Positions 34,410 through 45,939 of a stretch of DNA of 64,000 nucleotides are shown here, one piece after another. The stretch spans positions 28,422,561 to 28,486,560 of the forward strand of contig NC_080564.1 in assembly GCF_030253575.1 (NCBI RefSeq), in the 5' to 3' direction. Each line of letters begins with the position of its first letter. Position 1 is the first letter of the stretch. The DNA comes from Rhododendron vialii (taxonomy: Eukaryota > Streptophyta > Magnoliopsida > Ericales > Ericaceae). The notes below the pieces were generated by a model that did no database searches, had not been told where the DNA came from, and saw only the letters and a list, made by a program, of their open reading frames with translations. A program made the position numbers and the translations under genes.

Positions 34410-35336
34410 GTCTTCATACCACCTTTCCCTCATGCCCCACTCCAAGTCGCAAGTATCCCCCATAAAATACTTAGGCTCCGTTTTAAAGATCTTCTTAAAA
34501 AATAAGTAGTTTATTTCATATTTTTAACTCAAAAATAATGTAAATAAAAAATAATTTTTCAATTTTTTTTTATACAGTATTAAAAATCTCAATGAGATCT
34601 ATCAAACAAGATCCATAGTGATAAAAAAATTATCTGCGTAAGAACATGATTTTTGAGTTTGAAATTACTTTCTTAAAAAATAAGTACTTATTTATCGTTC
34701 TGGAACGGAGCCTTAATTAAATTCATTATTGGGTTTTAATATTTGAGAAATACTACTAATTAAAGCTCCTTAAGTTTTTTTTTTATGAAGCTTTAACAAA
34801 TCAATGTTTAGTTGGAGTAAACTATGATGTTTAAAAAATCAAGTTACTTGAAATTCGCTTGATTAAAATTCGTTTGGGATTAGCTTGTGTCATAAACAAA
34901 AGACCAAACTTGATCATATTTTGCAAAATTGTTGGTTTTCAATCCTAAATTTTAAATAATCTATTGTTCAATTCATTTTGTTTAAATGCTCGTTTGCGTC
35001 TTAGTGAGAACGCGAATGTGAGCATGAAAAAATGTGATCGATGGTATTGGTTCTTCATGATTAGTCGATCTACGCGTAAACTGATTCAAATACCAAATTA
35101 TCAAAAAATGTGAGCCTGAAAGCATTCTTCAAAAATATCACAAACAAGCAGACATTGGAAGAGTTAGGAATTCAAAACTGAAATTGAGAGCGAATACATA
35201 GACTCGAGAGGTAATTGAGTGCTCTTTGAGTCATGAATCCTCCAGCATCCATCGATCACAACATACTTGGAATGCCACATAACCTTGCTCCAAAACCATA
35301 GTATATTTTTCCCATAGACCTCGTCACTCGAGAAAT

Positions 35337-35557
35337 TATTGGGTGCCGGTAGGGCACCACACACGTGATATCCTTTGGCGATCAAGACTGTTCAAACGTG
35401 TTTTAAACGGTCCATATTTTAGAGAGAGAAAAAGAGGGGAGAGAATGGTGTGATGAGAGGAGAGAGAGAGAGAATAATTCTGGATCATTTAAAATACGTT
35501 TGGACGGTCCGGATCGCCTATGAGTACCGTCATGAGGTAATTGCTCGGCACCCAATA
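35337..35557. mobile_element. MITE in the PB1 copy 2 promoter region
   Basis: Inverted ends tattgggtgccg and cggcacccaata enclose an inner pair (gttcaaacgtgttttaaacgg and the mirrored ttaaaatacgtttggac). Absent from the equivalent place in unit 2 (near 41715). Confidence 0.7.
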
Positions 35558-35558
35558 A

Positions 35559-35785
35559 AGGGTAATTTGCACTTACACCTCTTGTACTATCGCTGATTTG
35601 AAGGTACTCCACTTGTTCTTCAAATTTAAGCACTTACACCCCTTATATGTAAAAATATAGGGGTGTAAGTGCAAATTCCCCTTCTTTAACTTCAAAGTAC
35701 AGGGATGCAAGTGCTTAAATTTGAAATACATGGGGTGTATCGTCAAAACTGTGACAGTATAGGAGGTGTAAGTGCAAATTACCCT
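35559..35785. mobile_element. Foldback MITE next to the PB1 copy 2 core promoter
   Basis: Left agggtaatttgcacttacac pairs with right gtgtaagtgcaaattaccct, and inner parts also pair (caaatttaagcacttacacc and its mirror). It abuts the previous MITE and ends about 78 bases before the TATA box. Absent from unit 2. Confidence 0.85.
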
Positions 35786-35862
35786 AAAAACTTCTCCCCT
35801 CGCTCCTTCCTGCCTGCCTCCAACTTTCTCTCTCTCCGAGGGCCACCACAGTAAAAAGCTCC

Positions 35863-35869
35863 ATATATA
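35863..35869 (+). promoter_or_regulatory. TATA box of PB1 gene copy 2
   Basis: atatata in gctccatatatacgcagctt, the block conserved with copies 1 and 3, followed by a (CT)n leader. Confidence 0.7.
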
Positions 35870-35925
35870 CGCAGCTTACACATTCCAAATTTTCTTCAAG
35901 GTTCAACTTGAATCTCAAGTCTCCA

Positions 35926-35928
<3 letters not shown>

Positions 35929-35967
<39 letters not shown>
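35929..35967 (+). repeat. (CT)n in the 5' leader of PB1 copy 2
   Basis: Dinucleotide run ending six bases before the ATG at 35973. Copy 3 has a longer run at the same place (41849-41890) and copy 1 only a vestige, so tract length varies among paralogues. Pyrimidine tracts in leaders can affect expression; that is not shown here. Confidence 0.9.
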
Positions 35968-35968
<1 letters not shown>

Positions 35969-35972
35969 GATC

Positions 35973-36578
35973 ATGACTAGAATTTCGAACTCAACCGACA
36001 ACAAAGCAACCAGCACCCAAAAGATCAAGTTCCTCTACAGCTACGGCGGCAAGATCCTCCCCCGTCCCACCGACGGCAAGCTCCGATACGCCGGCGGCCA
36101 CACCAGAGTCCTCTCCACCGACCGCTCCATCACGTTCGCGGAGCTGATGGTGAGGTTCGTAGAGCTATGCGGATCCTCCATGACTTTGAAGTGCGAATTA
36201 CCTACCGAAGACCTAGACGTCTTGGTTACGATCACTTGTGACGAGGACCTCGTCACGATCGTTCGCGAATACGATCGGTTCTCGTCGTCTGCGCACAAAG
36301 AACTGAAGATTATGGCCGTGCTGTTCCCACGCGAATCTCTCAAAACAATCTCTCCTCCTCTGTCCACCGTTTCCAGCCTCGATTTCTCGGCAGCTATGTC
36401 GTCGTTTCTGGCGACCAGACTGCGGTGTCGGAATCCTTCGCCGGCGATGGGATTTCCGGCCGGTGTGAGGAAAGGCGGCAGCGGAGTCCGTTGTTATGAT
36501 CAACTAGCAAACACTAGGCATCCCTGCTTTGTACTTCGTACCGCATCAGAATTACCGGCGGTAATGGACTTCGACTGA
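35973..36578 (+). CDS. PB1-domain protein, copy 2 (intronless)
   Basis: 201 residues. Start MTRISNST was chosen because the open frame upstream runs only through the CT leader. The PB1 domain spans residues 17-118: KIKFLYSYGGKILPRP with the conserved basic residues, GGHTRVLSTDRSITFAEL, and the acidic LPTEDLDVLVTITCDEDL. The tail (119-201) is Ser/Pro-rich, then RLRCRNPSPAMGFPAGVRKG and ends AVMDFD. PB1 proteins pair acidic and basic faces with other PB1 partners; this one has no other domain, so it may be an adaptor or dominant partner. The intron of copy 1 is precisely absent. About 95 percent alike to copy 3 by eye, with a different last ten or so residues caused by indels. Confidence 0.9.
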   Translation: MTRISNSTDNKATSTQKIKFLYSYGGKILPRPTDGKLRYAGGHTRVLSTDRSITFAELMVRFVELCGSSMTLKCELPTEDLDVLVTITCDEDLVTIVREYDRFSSSAHKELKIMAVLFPRESLKTISPPLSTVSSLDFSAAMSSFLATRLRCRNPSPAMGFPAGVRKGGSGVRCYDQLANTRHPCFVLRTASELPAVMDFD

Positions 36579-38574
36579 TTATATAGATATACATACACAT
36601 ACATATCTGAGGACTAAAGACAGAAGAAGTCAGATATTTGTTTGTGTGGCTGGACTGTACATTGTAGTTTGAGGACAATTCTAAGCTGATTTTTTCGTTG
36701 TTGATTCAATTGAGTTCAACTATACTCTACTCGAAAGCCAGTTTTACCGATTCTTTGGTTTGTTCTCTCCCGATATACAGATATACCATTTGCCAAAGGC
36801 TTGTTCACTCCAATTTGTTGGTTCATCTCTGTTGAATTTTGCGGCCATACCATGATACCAATCTGATTGGGGACGAGACGATTTTCGCTGTTAGCGCTTC
36901 GTATAAACGCTGTTATCTGTGGGCTTCTTTATACGTGGTTACCTGTCTCCTTCCCTTTGCGTCGCTTGTCGTGTTGGTTAGCCCTAATCTTTAATTAATG
37001 CTATCATGGTTAATCCGTTACATGTCAAATTGTGCCCTTTACGCGTTCAGAGTTCAGGTGACCCGCTTTATTCTTTTTGGCACACGTTTGAGAAGCACTA
37101 TGCCAAAAAGGTTTACCTTTTTTTTTTCCAAGAATTTAGACTCTCCGAAAAGTGAGATTAATGATTAAGATTCATTTAGATGTGTAGAACCCACACATCC
37201 AAATGAATATGAACCATTGATCTCTTTTTTGGAAATTTTTTTCGGGAATCCTAGTATTGCTCGATTTTTTTTACCACAAAAGATTTTGTTTATTATCCAA
37301 GTCAATATGAACCATTGATTTCTCTTCAGGGAACAATTTCGGGAAAATTTTTCTGAAATCCTAGTATTGCTAGTTTTTTTTTTTTTTGCCCACAAAAGAT
37401 TTTGCTTATTATCTAATTAAGTTGGTTTTATTCCGTAATTTGCTTTGACAGGTTGCATGGGAAAATGCAAGGTTGGAAATGGGGATTATATTTGAAGTTC
37501 CTCAGCTTTTTGGACATCGATGGATTCTTTAGTTTTTTGGGAATTGGAAATCTTGTAGGGCGCTAGCTCTGCCCATAGGGGTTAAATGACGGTCGATTCA
37601 GCCGTTTATTTTGACACAATTGATTTGGTTTTAATTTGAACTCCTATTGATCTGGACTTTCTATTGATCGAATTAAAATTCATGTCATCCATTATCAAGA
37701 TGAACGTCCTGAATATGTTCTACAAGATCCCTCGGTCCTAGTTTTTGATTAGGAGGGGTTGCTCTTGGGGCATTGGTCCATAATCCACACTATTTAACCC
37801 AAAAGACATGAGCCATTTGTGCCTATTAATCTCCGATCTCAACTTGATTTTTTTACAAAAATAAAGTTCCTAATAAAACTCATAAAATGATCATTTCTCG
37901 TTTTTGAAGTGCTTACAAGTCTGTACTGCAGTATCGTGACATCATAACTACGCACATGCAATGAATTTGAGCTTCAAACTTCATTTGTTTTTTTTTATAA
38001 ATTCGGCATCGTTAGAATAATTAAATTAACACATTAGAAAAGGAGTTGAACTCCTATCTCCTAGAACTTAAGTGCATCCCTGATGCCGTTGAGCCAAAGT
38101 CCTCCATCTCTCCATTTCTATTTTTGCTTCAAACTTCAAATAGCTAGCAAAAGAACTACTTTAAGTGGTGGTTAGGGACAAACCCATATTGGAGAACTTC
38201 ATCATTTTTTGCTTTTCGTTCTTTAGTGGTAGTTAGGGACAAACCAATATTGTACAAAGTTACATTATTAAAGGGTTACAGAAATTGATGCACGCAGAAT
38301 TTGCAAATTAATCAATTATCTTGGACCCATGGCCGTAAAAACATTAATGTTAGGGGCAAAGGAAACTTACCCCGAAAATTCTCTAAAAAGAGCAACTAGT
38401 GGTTAAGATTTAGTTTGATGTATGAGATCCAATTATTATAGTGAATCTCAACCACTGATTGTTTTTTTTTTTTTCAGAGCAAATTTTCTTTGTAGCTCCT
38501 AAAGGTTTTATAGATACCAGCTTTCTTTTTCAGAGAGAGAACCCTATTCTTGCAACCATTGTCTCATATTTTTT
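36579..38574. other. 3' flank of PB1 copy 2
   Basis: Shared with 42490-44240 of unit 2. No gene recognised; 37165-37395 is an AT-rich chance frame. Confidence 0.5.
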
Positions 38575-38696
38575 GGGTGCTGCTAAATACAACTGCGAAT
38601 TTACTACATGTAGCCAATTCATAAAAAGAAATTTTTAGATTCTCTTTTATGAATTGGCTACATATGGTAAATTCGCAGTTGTATTTAGCTGGGCCC
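38575..38696. mobile_element. 122-bp palindromic MITE
   Basis: gggtgctgctaaatacaact pairs with agttgtatttagctgggccc, and tgtagccaattcataaaa with its mirror. Flanked by tatttttt on both sides (38567-38574, 38697-38704), an 8-bp duplication in low-complexity DNA. Missing from unit 2 (about 44250). Confidence 0.8.
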
Positions 38697-39556
38697 TATT
38701 TTTTTTCTCCAAAAGATGGACACATGACTTGTCCTGGTTGCTTGGCCACACTACGTCGCTTTGTTCCCCCAAAACTTAAAACATTTTCCTGGCAGGTTGG
38801 CCAGCTTTAAAGTTAGAAAGAGAGAGTGAAAAGAGATCGATCATAATCCCATTTTTTAAAACAAACCAATTTGGGATCCCCCACTGAGGTCCATTAATTA
38901 ATTAAGCATGTTCAGAACATTAATTCCATGAGCACGGGTGTTTGGGAATCTAGAGGAGCATAATTAAGCTGCGTTGGCTCCAAGGTTTGCGTGTAACCTA
39001 GTCATTGCCTTTATGGGTAATTTTCAATTCTTCTTCCCGTAAGCTTGTGTGCAATAGCTGTGGAAAGGAATTCTGCCGGCTCACGCCCAAAGCAAGTTTT
39101 ATACCTACTTTGCTTTGGGCCCCCACCGCTTCTCAAAACTAATGGGAAGGCCCATATTTTTATTATCTTAATCTATGGAGCTAATCTAATTTAAGACTAA
39201 AAGACAATTATACTTACGAGTCCAACTATGGCACACATATTATTTATTTATGTTTTTTTTATGGTACCCAAAAAATCACTTTATTGGTACGTATTCCACA
39301 TTGAGTTGTAATTATTTCATAAGAAGTGGTAAGAGCATTCGCACCAGACTCTTTAAATTTTGGACCAAATTACACATTAAAAAGTCACTTTATTACTTTA
39401 GCTACTCACTTTTAAAATGACTATTGCATCAGGCTCTCTATATTAAAGCTATTCCATTAAAATTATTATTTATTCTCACTCTCTTCTCAATTAAATATTT
39501 CTTGCCAAAGACCTTGTTTGGAGCAGAACAAATGTGCAAGAAATTGATGATTTTTC

Positions 39557-39822
39557 GGGGCCCATTACGAATTATACAAAGATGATTCAAACCACAAGTC
39601 ATTCTTCAAATGTATTTTTTATGGGTTCCTGAAAAAAATTAGCTCTAAGGGCTGTTTCAAAATTCGTAGGGTGTTTCAGAATTTGTAGGGTGTTCTCTAT
39701 GAATTCTGAAACAGCTTTTATCGATATCGAATTAAGCTAATACTTTTTGAGAACTCATAAAAAAATATTTTAAGAATGACTTGTGGTTTGGATCATCTTT
39801 GTAGAATCCGTAATGAGCCCCG
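39557..39822. mobile_element. Foldback MITE
   Basis: ggggcccattacgaattata...gattcaaaccacaagtcattc pairs with gaatgacttgtggtttggatc...gtaatgagcccc; an inner pair gctgtttcaaaattc/gaattctgaaacagc is also present. It lies inside a larger element beginning agagcattcgcaccag at 39332 and ending near 40064 (gtggatgctct). Confidence 0.75.
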
Positions 39823-41004
39823 CAAAAATTGCAAAATCAAACTTTCCTTTCATGTACCAAACAGGTCCTATTTCTGGGAGTGTGCCAGCTCAAGATAATA
39901 ATATAATAATGTATAACATTTGAATAGTTCCTCGTCTTGTTCAGCGTGGAACTGTAGCAATGTTAACTTGGAGTGAAGCAAAGGCAAGGCTGATGCATGC
40001 CTGTAAATGAAACTTTCCTCTCTTCTTTAGCTAAATGGGGCAAGTAGAGATTCTAATGTGGATGCTCTAAGTATTTTACGTTGAGTAGTTAGTATAGAAA
40101 TACTAGCCATTCAATGTGGAGAGAGAGATAATTAAAAAATTACGTTAGAGAAAGGTTTGAAAGGTTGGAGAGAAAATTGTGATTATTAGAAAAGATTTGG
40201 AGAGAGAGAGATTTGGAAGATTCGGAGAGAGAAAGAGTAGTTTAGGATTTATTTGAATTTGAGGATGGAAAGATAAGTTGTTTTTATTTAATCTTTTTGT
40301 ACTTTTTTTTTTGAATTATTGTTTCGTTGTGACGAGAGGAATCTAAAAAGTTAAAAAGTTAAAATTCAAATTCAAATTTTTTAATGACAAAAAAATTGGC
40401 ATATTAGTTTATTTTTGTCTTTATTCAAAAAATTTACGTTTTGATCATAATTTTTTACTCAATCTCTCCAATCCAATATACTTCATTTTTGCCTCAATAA
40501 TTCATAAATTTTTGATCCTCCATATATGAAGGATCAAAACCAATCTTCCAAAATGGAGACAAATATGGAAGATGAATTGAATTGATTAATTCCTCCAACA
40601 TGAAGGAATGGAAAGAGATTTGAAAATATAGAGTATGCATCAGATCCTCTTGTACGTTTTGTTTGGGCTTCCCCCGATCGGGAAATAGAAACAAAAGGGG
40701 CCGTTTTGATCAGTTTGGCCACGTATGGGTTGGGCTAACACCTCCACACGGTTTGAGGCCACGGGCCATATCAAGGGGGTCCACCTTAGCACCAACAAAT
40801 GACCAAATCCTAACTCCTTCCAACCAGCTAAAAGGAAGGACAAGAAACGAATATCCGAATAAAGTAACCAAGGAATTAATTGTGACTTGGTCACGCATGG
40901 CACGGCGGTTCCTTCCTGTCACTACTCACTATATGAATGCCATCTTCATACCGCCTTTCCCTCGTTATGCCCCACTCTTCAGAAATTTTTGGGTGTCGAA
41001 TGAG

Positions 41005-41572
41005 TATTACGTAGCCGTGCTTACGTGATGTCTGAGCAACGCATCCGGACTGTTCAAAATAGTGTTGGACGGTCCAAATTGAAATTCTATCATTCCTCTC
41101 ACCCGATTACTTTGTCTCATCTTTCTCTCTCTAAATTCAAGCCATCCAAAATCGGAATGGACAGTTGGGATGCATCGTTTGGACACCCCGTAATGCCCGC
41201 TCCGCATTATAAAATTTCTCCTCACTCCAAGTCGCAAGTATCCCAGATAAACAAAAATTACAATGATTGTTGGGTTTTAATTTGAGAAATATTTTCGCAC
41301 TCCACTTTTTTATTCACACGCGTTTTTCAAGACAGGGTTTTGAGAGAATTTGGGTGCTGATTGGGCGTCACGTGGTGCCCGAGCAATCCATTACAGTTTT
41401 GGATGGCTCGGATTTAAAGAGAAAAAAAGAAAGAACAGAGAGAGTGATGGGATAAGAGGAGAGAAAGTATTTTAATCCATATCGTCTAACACATTTTTTA
41501 ACGGATAGACTTTTTAAGCACCACATGGACACGGTTACGGGGTATTCACCCAACACCCAAAAATTTCTCGGA
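41005..41572. mobile_element. Two degenerate MITEs of the 'tttgggtgc' type
   Basis: About 41005-41208 (gggtgtcgaatgag to gtttggacaccc) and 41344-41572 (gaatttgggtgctg to caacacccaaaaattt). Both have inner ccgtccaaa/ggatggctcgg type pairing like the element at 35337. Ends are approximate. Confidence 0.45.
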
Positions 41573-41778
41573 TTTTCGAAGTATTACGTAGACTCGAGAG
41601 GCTGTATTGGGTATTGAGTGCTCTTCGAGTCATGGATCCTGTAGCATCCACCAATCTCAACATACTTGGAGTGCCACGTAACCTTGCGCGAATACCATAG
41701 TATATAATTTTTCCGCAGACCCCCTCGCTCCTTCCTCCAACTTTCTCTCTCTCCTAGGGCCACCAAACTAAAAAGCTC

Positions 41779-41786
41779 TATATATA
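41779..41786 (+). promoter_or_regulatory. TATA box of PB1 gene copy 3
   Basis: tatatata in aaagctctatatatacgcagctt. Unlike copy 2, no MITE lies within the upstream 140 bases. Confidence 0.7.
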
Positions 41787-41842
41787 CGCAGCTTCCACAT
41801 TCCAAAGATTCTTCAAGGTTCAACTTGACTCTCAAGTCTCCA

Positions 41843-41892
<50 letters not shown>

Positions 41893-41898
41893 CGGATC

Positions 41899-42489
41899 AT
41901 GACCAGAATTTCGAACTCAACCGACGACAAAGCAACCAGCACCCAAAAGATCAAGTTCCTCTACAGCTACGGCGGCAAGATCCTCCCCCGTCCCACCGAC
42001 GGCAAGCTCCGATACGCCGGCGGCCACACCAGAGTCCTCGCTGCCGACCGCTCCATCACCTTCGCGGAGCTGATGGTGAGGTTCGTAGAGCTATGCGGAT
42101 CCTCCATGACTTTGAAGTGCAAATTACCTACCGAAGACCTAGACGTCTTGGTTACGATCACCTGTGACGAGGACCTCGTCACGATCGTCCGCGAATACGA
42201 TCGGTTCTTGTCGTCTGCGCGCAAAGACCTGAAGATTACGGCCGTGCTGTTCCCACGCGAATCTCTCAAAACAATCTCTCCTCCTCCGTCCACCGTTTCC
42301 AGCCTCGATTTCTCTGCAGCTATGTCGTCGTTTCTGGCGACCGGACTGCGGTGTCGGAATCCTTCGCCGGCGATGGGATTTCCGGCCGGTGTGAGGAAAG
42401 GCGGCAGCGGATTCCGTTGTTATGATCAACTAGCAAACACTAGGCATCCCTGCTTTGTACCGCATCAGAATTACTGGCGGTGCCGGTAA
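41899..42489 (+). CDS. PB1-domain protein, copy 3 (intronless)
   Basis: 196 residues, MTRISNSTDD to YWRCR. PB1 domain at residues 17-118 with K19 and K27 in KIKFLYSYGGKIL, ITFAELMVRFVELCG and the acidic LPTEDLDVLVTITCDEDL; the tail is Ser/Pro-rich with RCRNPSPAMGFPAG. Role as for copy 2: a likely partner-binding adaptor through PB1, probably cytosolic or nuclear, with no signal or membrane segment. The 5' leader holds a (CT)n run (41849-41890). The C-terminus differs from copy 2 after HPCFV because of small indels near 42460, so one of the two ends is derived. The neighbouring paralogue, shared promoter and intact frame argue for function. Confidence 0.9.
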   Translation: MTRISNSTDDKATSTQKIKFLYSYGGKILPRPTDGKLRYAGGHTRVLAADRSITFAELMVRFVELCGSSMTLKCKLPTEDLDVLVTITCDEDLVTIVREYDRFLSSARKDLKITAVLFPRESLKTISPPPSTVSSLDFSAAMSSFLATGLRCRNPSPAMGFPAGVRKGGSGFRCYDQLANTRHPCFVPHQNYWRCR

Positions 42490-44482
42490 TTGACTTCGAC
42501 TGATTATATAGATATACATCCACATGTACCAAATATCTGAGGACTAAAGACAGAAGAAGTTGATATTTGTTTGTGTGGCTGGACTGTACATCGTAGTTTA
42601 AGCCGATTTTTCCGTTCTTGATTCAATTGAGTTCTACTATACTCGAAAGCCAGTTTTGCCAATTCGTTGGTTTGTTCTCTCCCAATATACAGATATACCA
42701 TTTGCCAAAGGTTTGTTCACTCCAATTTGTTGGTTCATCTCTGTTGGATTTTGCGGCCATATCATTGATAAATTTGATTGGGTACGAGACGATTTTGCTG
42801 TTAGCGCTTCATATAAACGCCGTTATCTGTGGGCTTCTTTATACGTGGTTATCTGTCTCTTTCCCTTGTGTTGCTCGGCCCTAATCTTTAATTCCATCAT
42901 GGTTAATCCGTTAGGTGTCTAATTAAAGCCATTTACGCGTTCAGAGTCCCAGTGACCAGCTTTATTCTTTTTGTCACACGTTTGAGAAGCAATATGCCAA
43001 AATGATTCTTTTTTTTTTTTTCAATAATTCTAGGCTCTTCAAAAGTGAGACTAATGATTAACATTCACTTGGATTTATAGAAACCACACATCCAAGTGAA
43101 TATGAACCATTGATTTTTCTTTCGGGAATCCTAGTATTGTTGGGTTTTTTTTTTTTACCACAAAAGATTTTCTTATCTTAATTATTATCTAATTGAGTTG
43201 ATTTTATTTTGTAATTTGCTTTGATAGGTTGCAAAAATGAAAGGTTGGAAATGGGCATTATATTTGAAGTACTTCCTTAGCTTTTTGGACATCGATGGAT
43301 TCCTAGTTTTTTGGGAATGGGAAATCTTGTAGGACACTCCACCCTACAGCCCTATATGGCTGATCTGGTTGTTCATTTCGGTATGATCAACTCAAATTTA
43401 ATCCAAATTCCTATTAGTTTGGACCGTCCATTGATCGAATTAAAGTATAAATCATCCACTACTGGGATGGATGGCCCGTATCTACCCTATATGACCTATT
43501 GGTCCTAGTTTTGTATAAGGAGAGGTTACTCTTGGGGCATTGGTCCATAATCAGTACTCCGTACTATTTAACCCAAAAGACATGAGTCTCGGATCTCAAC
43601 TTGAATTTCTATAAAAGTAAAGTTTCTAATAAAACTTATAAAATGATCATTTCTCGAAGGCTTCTTTCGGAGCACCTATCTATAGTGCAATATCATGACG
43701 TCATAACCATGCATTGCAATGAATTTGTGCTTCAAACTCTTAATCCTTTCTCCTAGCATTTAAATGCATTCTTGATGTCGTTGAGGCCGTTGAGCCAAAA
43801 ACCTCTCGCCATTTGTATTTTAGCTTCAAACTTTAAATAGCTAGCAAAAGAACTACTTTAGTGGTAGTTAGGGACAAACCCATATTGGAAAACTTCATCA
43901 TTTTTTGCTTTTCGTTCTTTGATTGTTCTGGTAGAAAGTTGCATTATTAAAGGGTTACAGATGTTGATGCACGCAGAATTTGCAAATTACATCATGATTC
44001 TCCTGGACCCCTGGCCATAAAAACATTAATGTTAGGGGCAAAGAAAATTTACCTTGAAAGTGTTCTGAAAAGTGCAACGAATGATTGAGATTCACTTTGA
44101 CGTGTGGGACCCAATCATCAAAGTGAATCTCAACCACTAATTGTTTTTTTCAAGATACTTTCGGGATAAATTTTCTTTGTCCCTCCCAAAGGCTTTATGG
44201 ATATATCTTTTTCAGAGAGGGAACCCTATTCTTGCCACCATGGTCTCATTATTATTTTTTCTCTCCAAAGAAAAACACATGACTTGCCCTTGTTGGTTGG
44301 CCAAGAGAGAGTGAAAAAAGATCGATCATGATCCATTTTTTAAACAAACCAATTTGGGATCCCCCACTGAGGTCCATTAATTAAGCATGTTCAGAACATT
44401 AATTCCATGCGCACAAGAGTTTGGGAATCTAGAGGAGCAGAATTAATTAAGGTGCGGTGGCTCCAAGGTTCGCAAGTAGTCT

Positions 44483-44670
44483 TATTTTTTTTCTTTTTTT
44501 TTCACAATGATTTACATCAGTGAAATTAGAAGAGTTAGTAGATTAGTCAACAGTGGGTTCAGAGGCTATCCATAGCCTTGAACCCCAAACGCGCCTCCGT
44601 GGGGCTCAAACCAAGGCCTCCACTGGAGAAGCCTATGCCGCACACCAACTAAGACAGCTGGGTTTGATAG
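44483..44670 (-). mobile_element. tRNA-derived SINE
   Basis: On the minus strand it starts near aacccagctgtcttagttgg, carries an A-box-like ttagttggtgtg and a B-box-like ggtttgagcccc about 35 bases on, and ends in an A-rich tail (T-rich here, 44483-44503). Flanked by an imperfect duplication (gttcgcaagtagtct 44468-44482, gttggcgagtagtct 44671-44685). The empty site is in unit 1 near 38985. A Pol III-type retroposon without protein. Confidence 0.7.
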
Positions 44671-45071
44671 GTTGGCGAGTAGTCTAGTCATTACCTTTGT
44701 GGGCAATTTTCCTAATTGCGACCGAATAGGAGACGTATGCATTTTATTTGAGAGATTTTTTTTCAACTATATGTGATTTTACAAAATTTTAAAACCAAAT
44801 TTTGAAAAATCTATGAAACTTAGATCTTGAAATGTTAAGACCTTAAAATTCTAGACCACGCAAAATCATGAAGAAAGGAAAAATACCCAAAGGCTTTATA
44901 CCTTCATAAAACATTCAGAGAGGGGAGCAGAGAATTGTTCCACCGCCACCCATTATGAACCCCACTATGCGTTTATTGTTATAATTAGAAAAGATAAGGA
45001 GAGAGAGATTTGGAAGATTAGGAGAGAGAAAGGGTAGTTTAGGATTTATTTGAATTTGAGGATGGAAAGAT

Positions 45072-45352
45072 AAGTTGTTCTTATTTAATTTTTTTTTTGG
45101 ATTATTGTTTCGTCATAATGAGAGGAATCTTAACAGTAAAAAGTTATAATCGAAATTCAATTTTTTTAATAATGACAAAAAAAATTGGCTTATTTTTGTC
45201 TTTATTCAAAAAATTTACGTTTTGATCGTAATTTTTTACTTTTTAGATTCTTCTCTTTATGAAGAAGCAATAATCCATAAAAAATTGATGAAAAATTAAC
45301 AAATGCGAAAAAAAATTTAATAATGACAAAAAAAATAAGCCATTTGACTTAT
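45072..45352. mobile_element. Foldback MITE, family 1 copy d
   Basis: Same paired words as at 5268 (taatgagaggaatcttaacagtaaaaa with tttttactttttagattcttctc) and same tail ctaacaaatgcgaaaa-like. A truncated partner is at 40260-40460. Confidence 0.65.
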
Positions 45353-45939
45353 TAGGCCGAACAAGTTAAAGTTTCTTTTCTTGCTCAAACTGATCATTGT
45401 CGCCTGTTGATTCATCTGGATTGTCAGCATCAAGGTTGTCTTCCCTCGTGGTCCAGTTTTTTTTTCCCCGGTTTGACCGGTTTTTGTTTAACCCGTAACA
45501 ATGAGCTAAGTCACATAAAGCGCGTGCAGGTGCGAGAGCGCAAAGGCAATCAATGCGCAGGGATATTAGCTCTTACTAATCTCAAATAAATTCCCTCAAT
45601 CACTAATCTCAAATTCCCTCGATCTAACCGATTGTTACCAGAACTAATTAAGCAAAAACGTATGAATTCTTGCGGAATGGTTTTTTATGACGAGGAACCC
45701 TTTTGTTGGGGGAAAGCCGAGGTCTGTATGCCACAAGGCGCAAAGTCTCAAGATGAAGAAGGAAGGCTTCGGTTCTATTTTAAATCATTCGTCTCATTCA
45801 ATGTAGCCAGTAGGTATGGATTTAGAGACTATTAATTGAGCCTCACATTACCAGTCATCGAGAAGAGACGATGACTGACCATTTAACATTTATGCATAAT
45901 TTTTGAGAAAGCGATTGGATTGTTGCGTTGTACTTACAG

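Larger units (their letters stand above)
33400..39030. repeat. PB1 tandem duplication, unit 1
   Basis: Collinear with unit 2: 33720-34030 matches 40640-40940, the PB1 gene and promoter match 41700-42490, and the downstream 36579-39010 matches 42490-44480. Unit 1 has insertions absent from unit 2 (34040-34409, 35337-35785, 38575-38696). Confidence 0.85.
40190..44994. repeat. PB1 tandem duplication, unit 2
   Basis: 4.8-kb unit. Its first 270 bases (40190-40460, ggagagagagatttggaaga) recur at 44995-45250, marking the unit boundary and the start of a partial third unit. It carries PB1 copy 3 and the empty sites for the insertions in unit 1. Confidence 0.75.

Noticed and set aside
34109-34417. 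Arg/Ala/Leu-rich minus-strand frame
   Set aside because: A translation of the gagctcgg repeats of a hAT MITE.
44566-44766. Minus-strand frame
   Set aside because: It lies over the tRNA-derived SINE and has no protein similarity I recognise.
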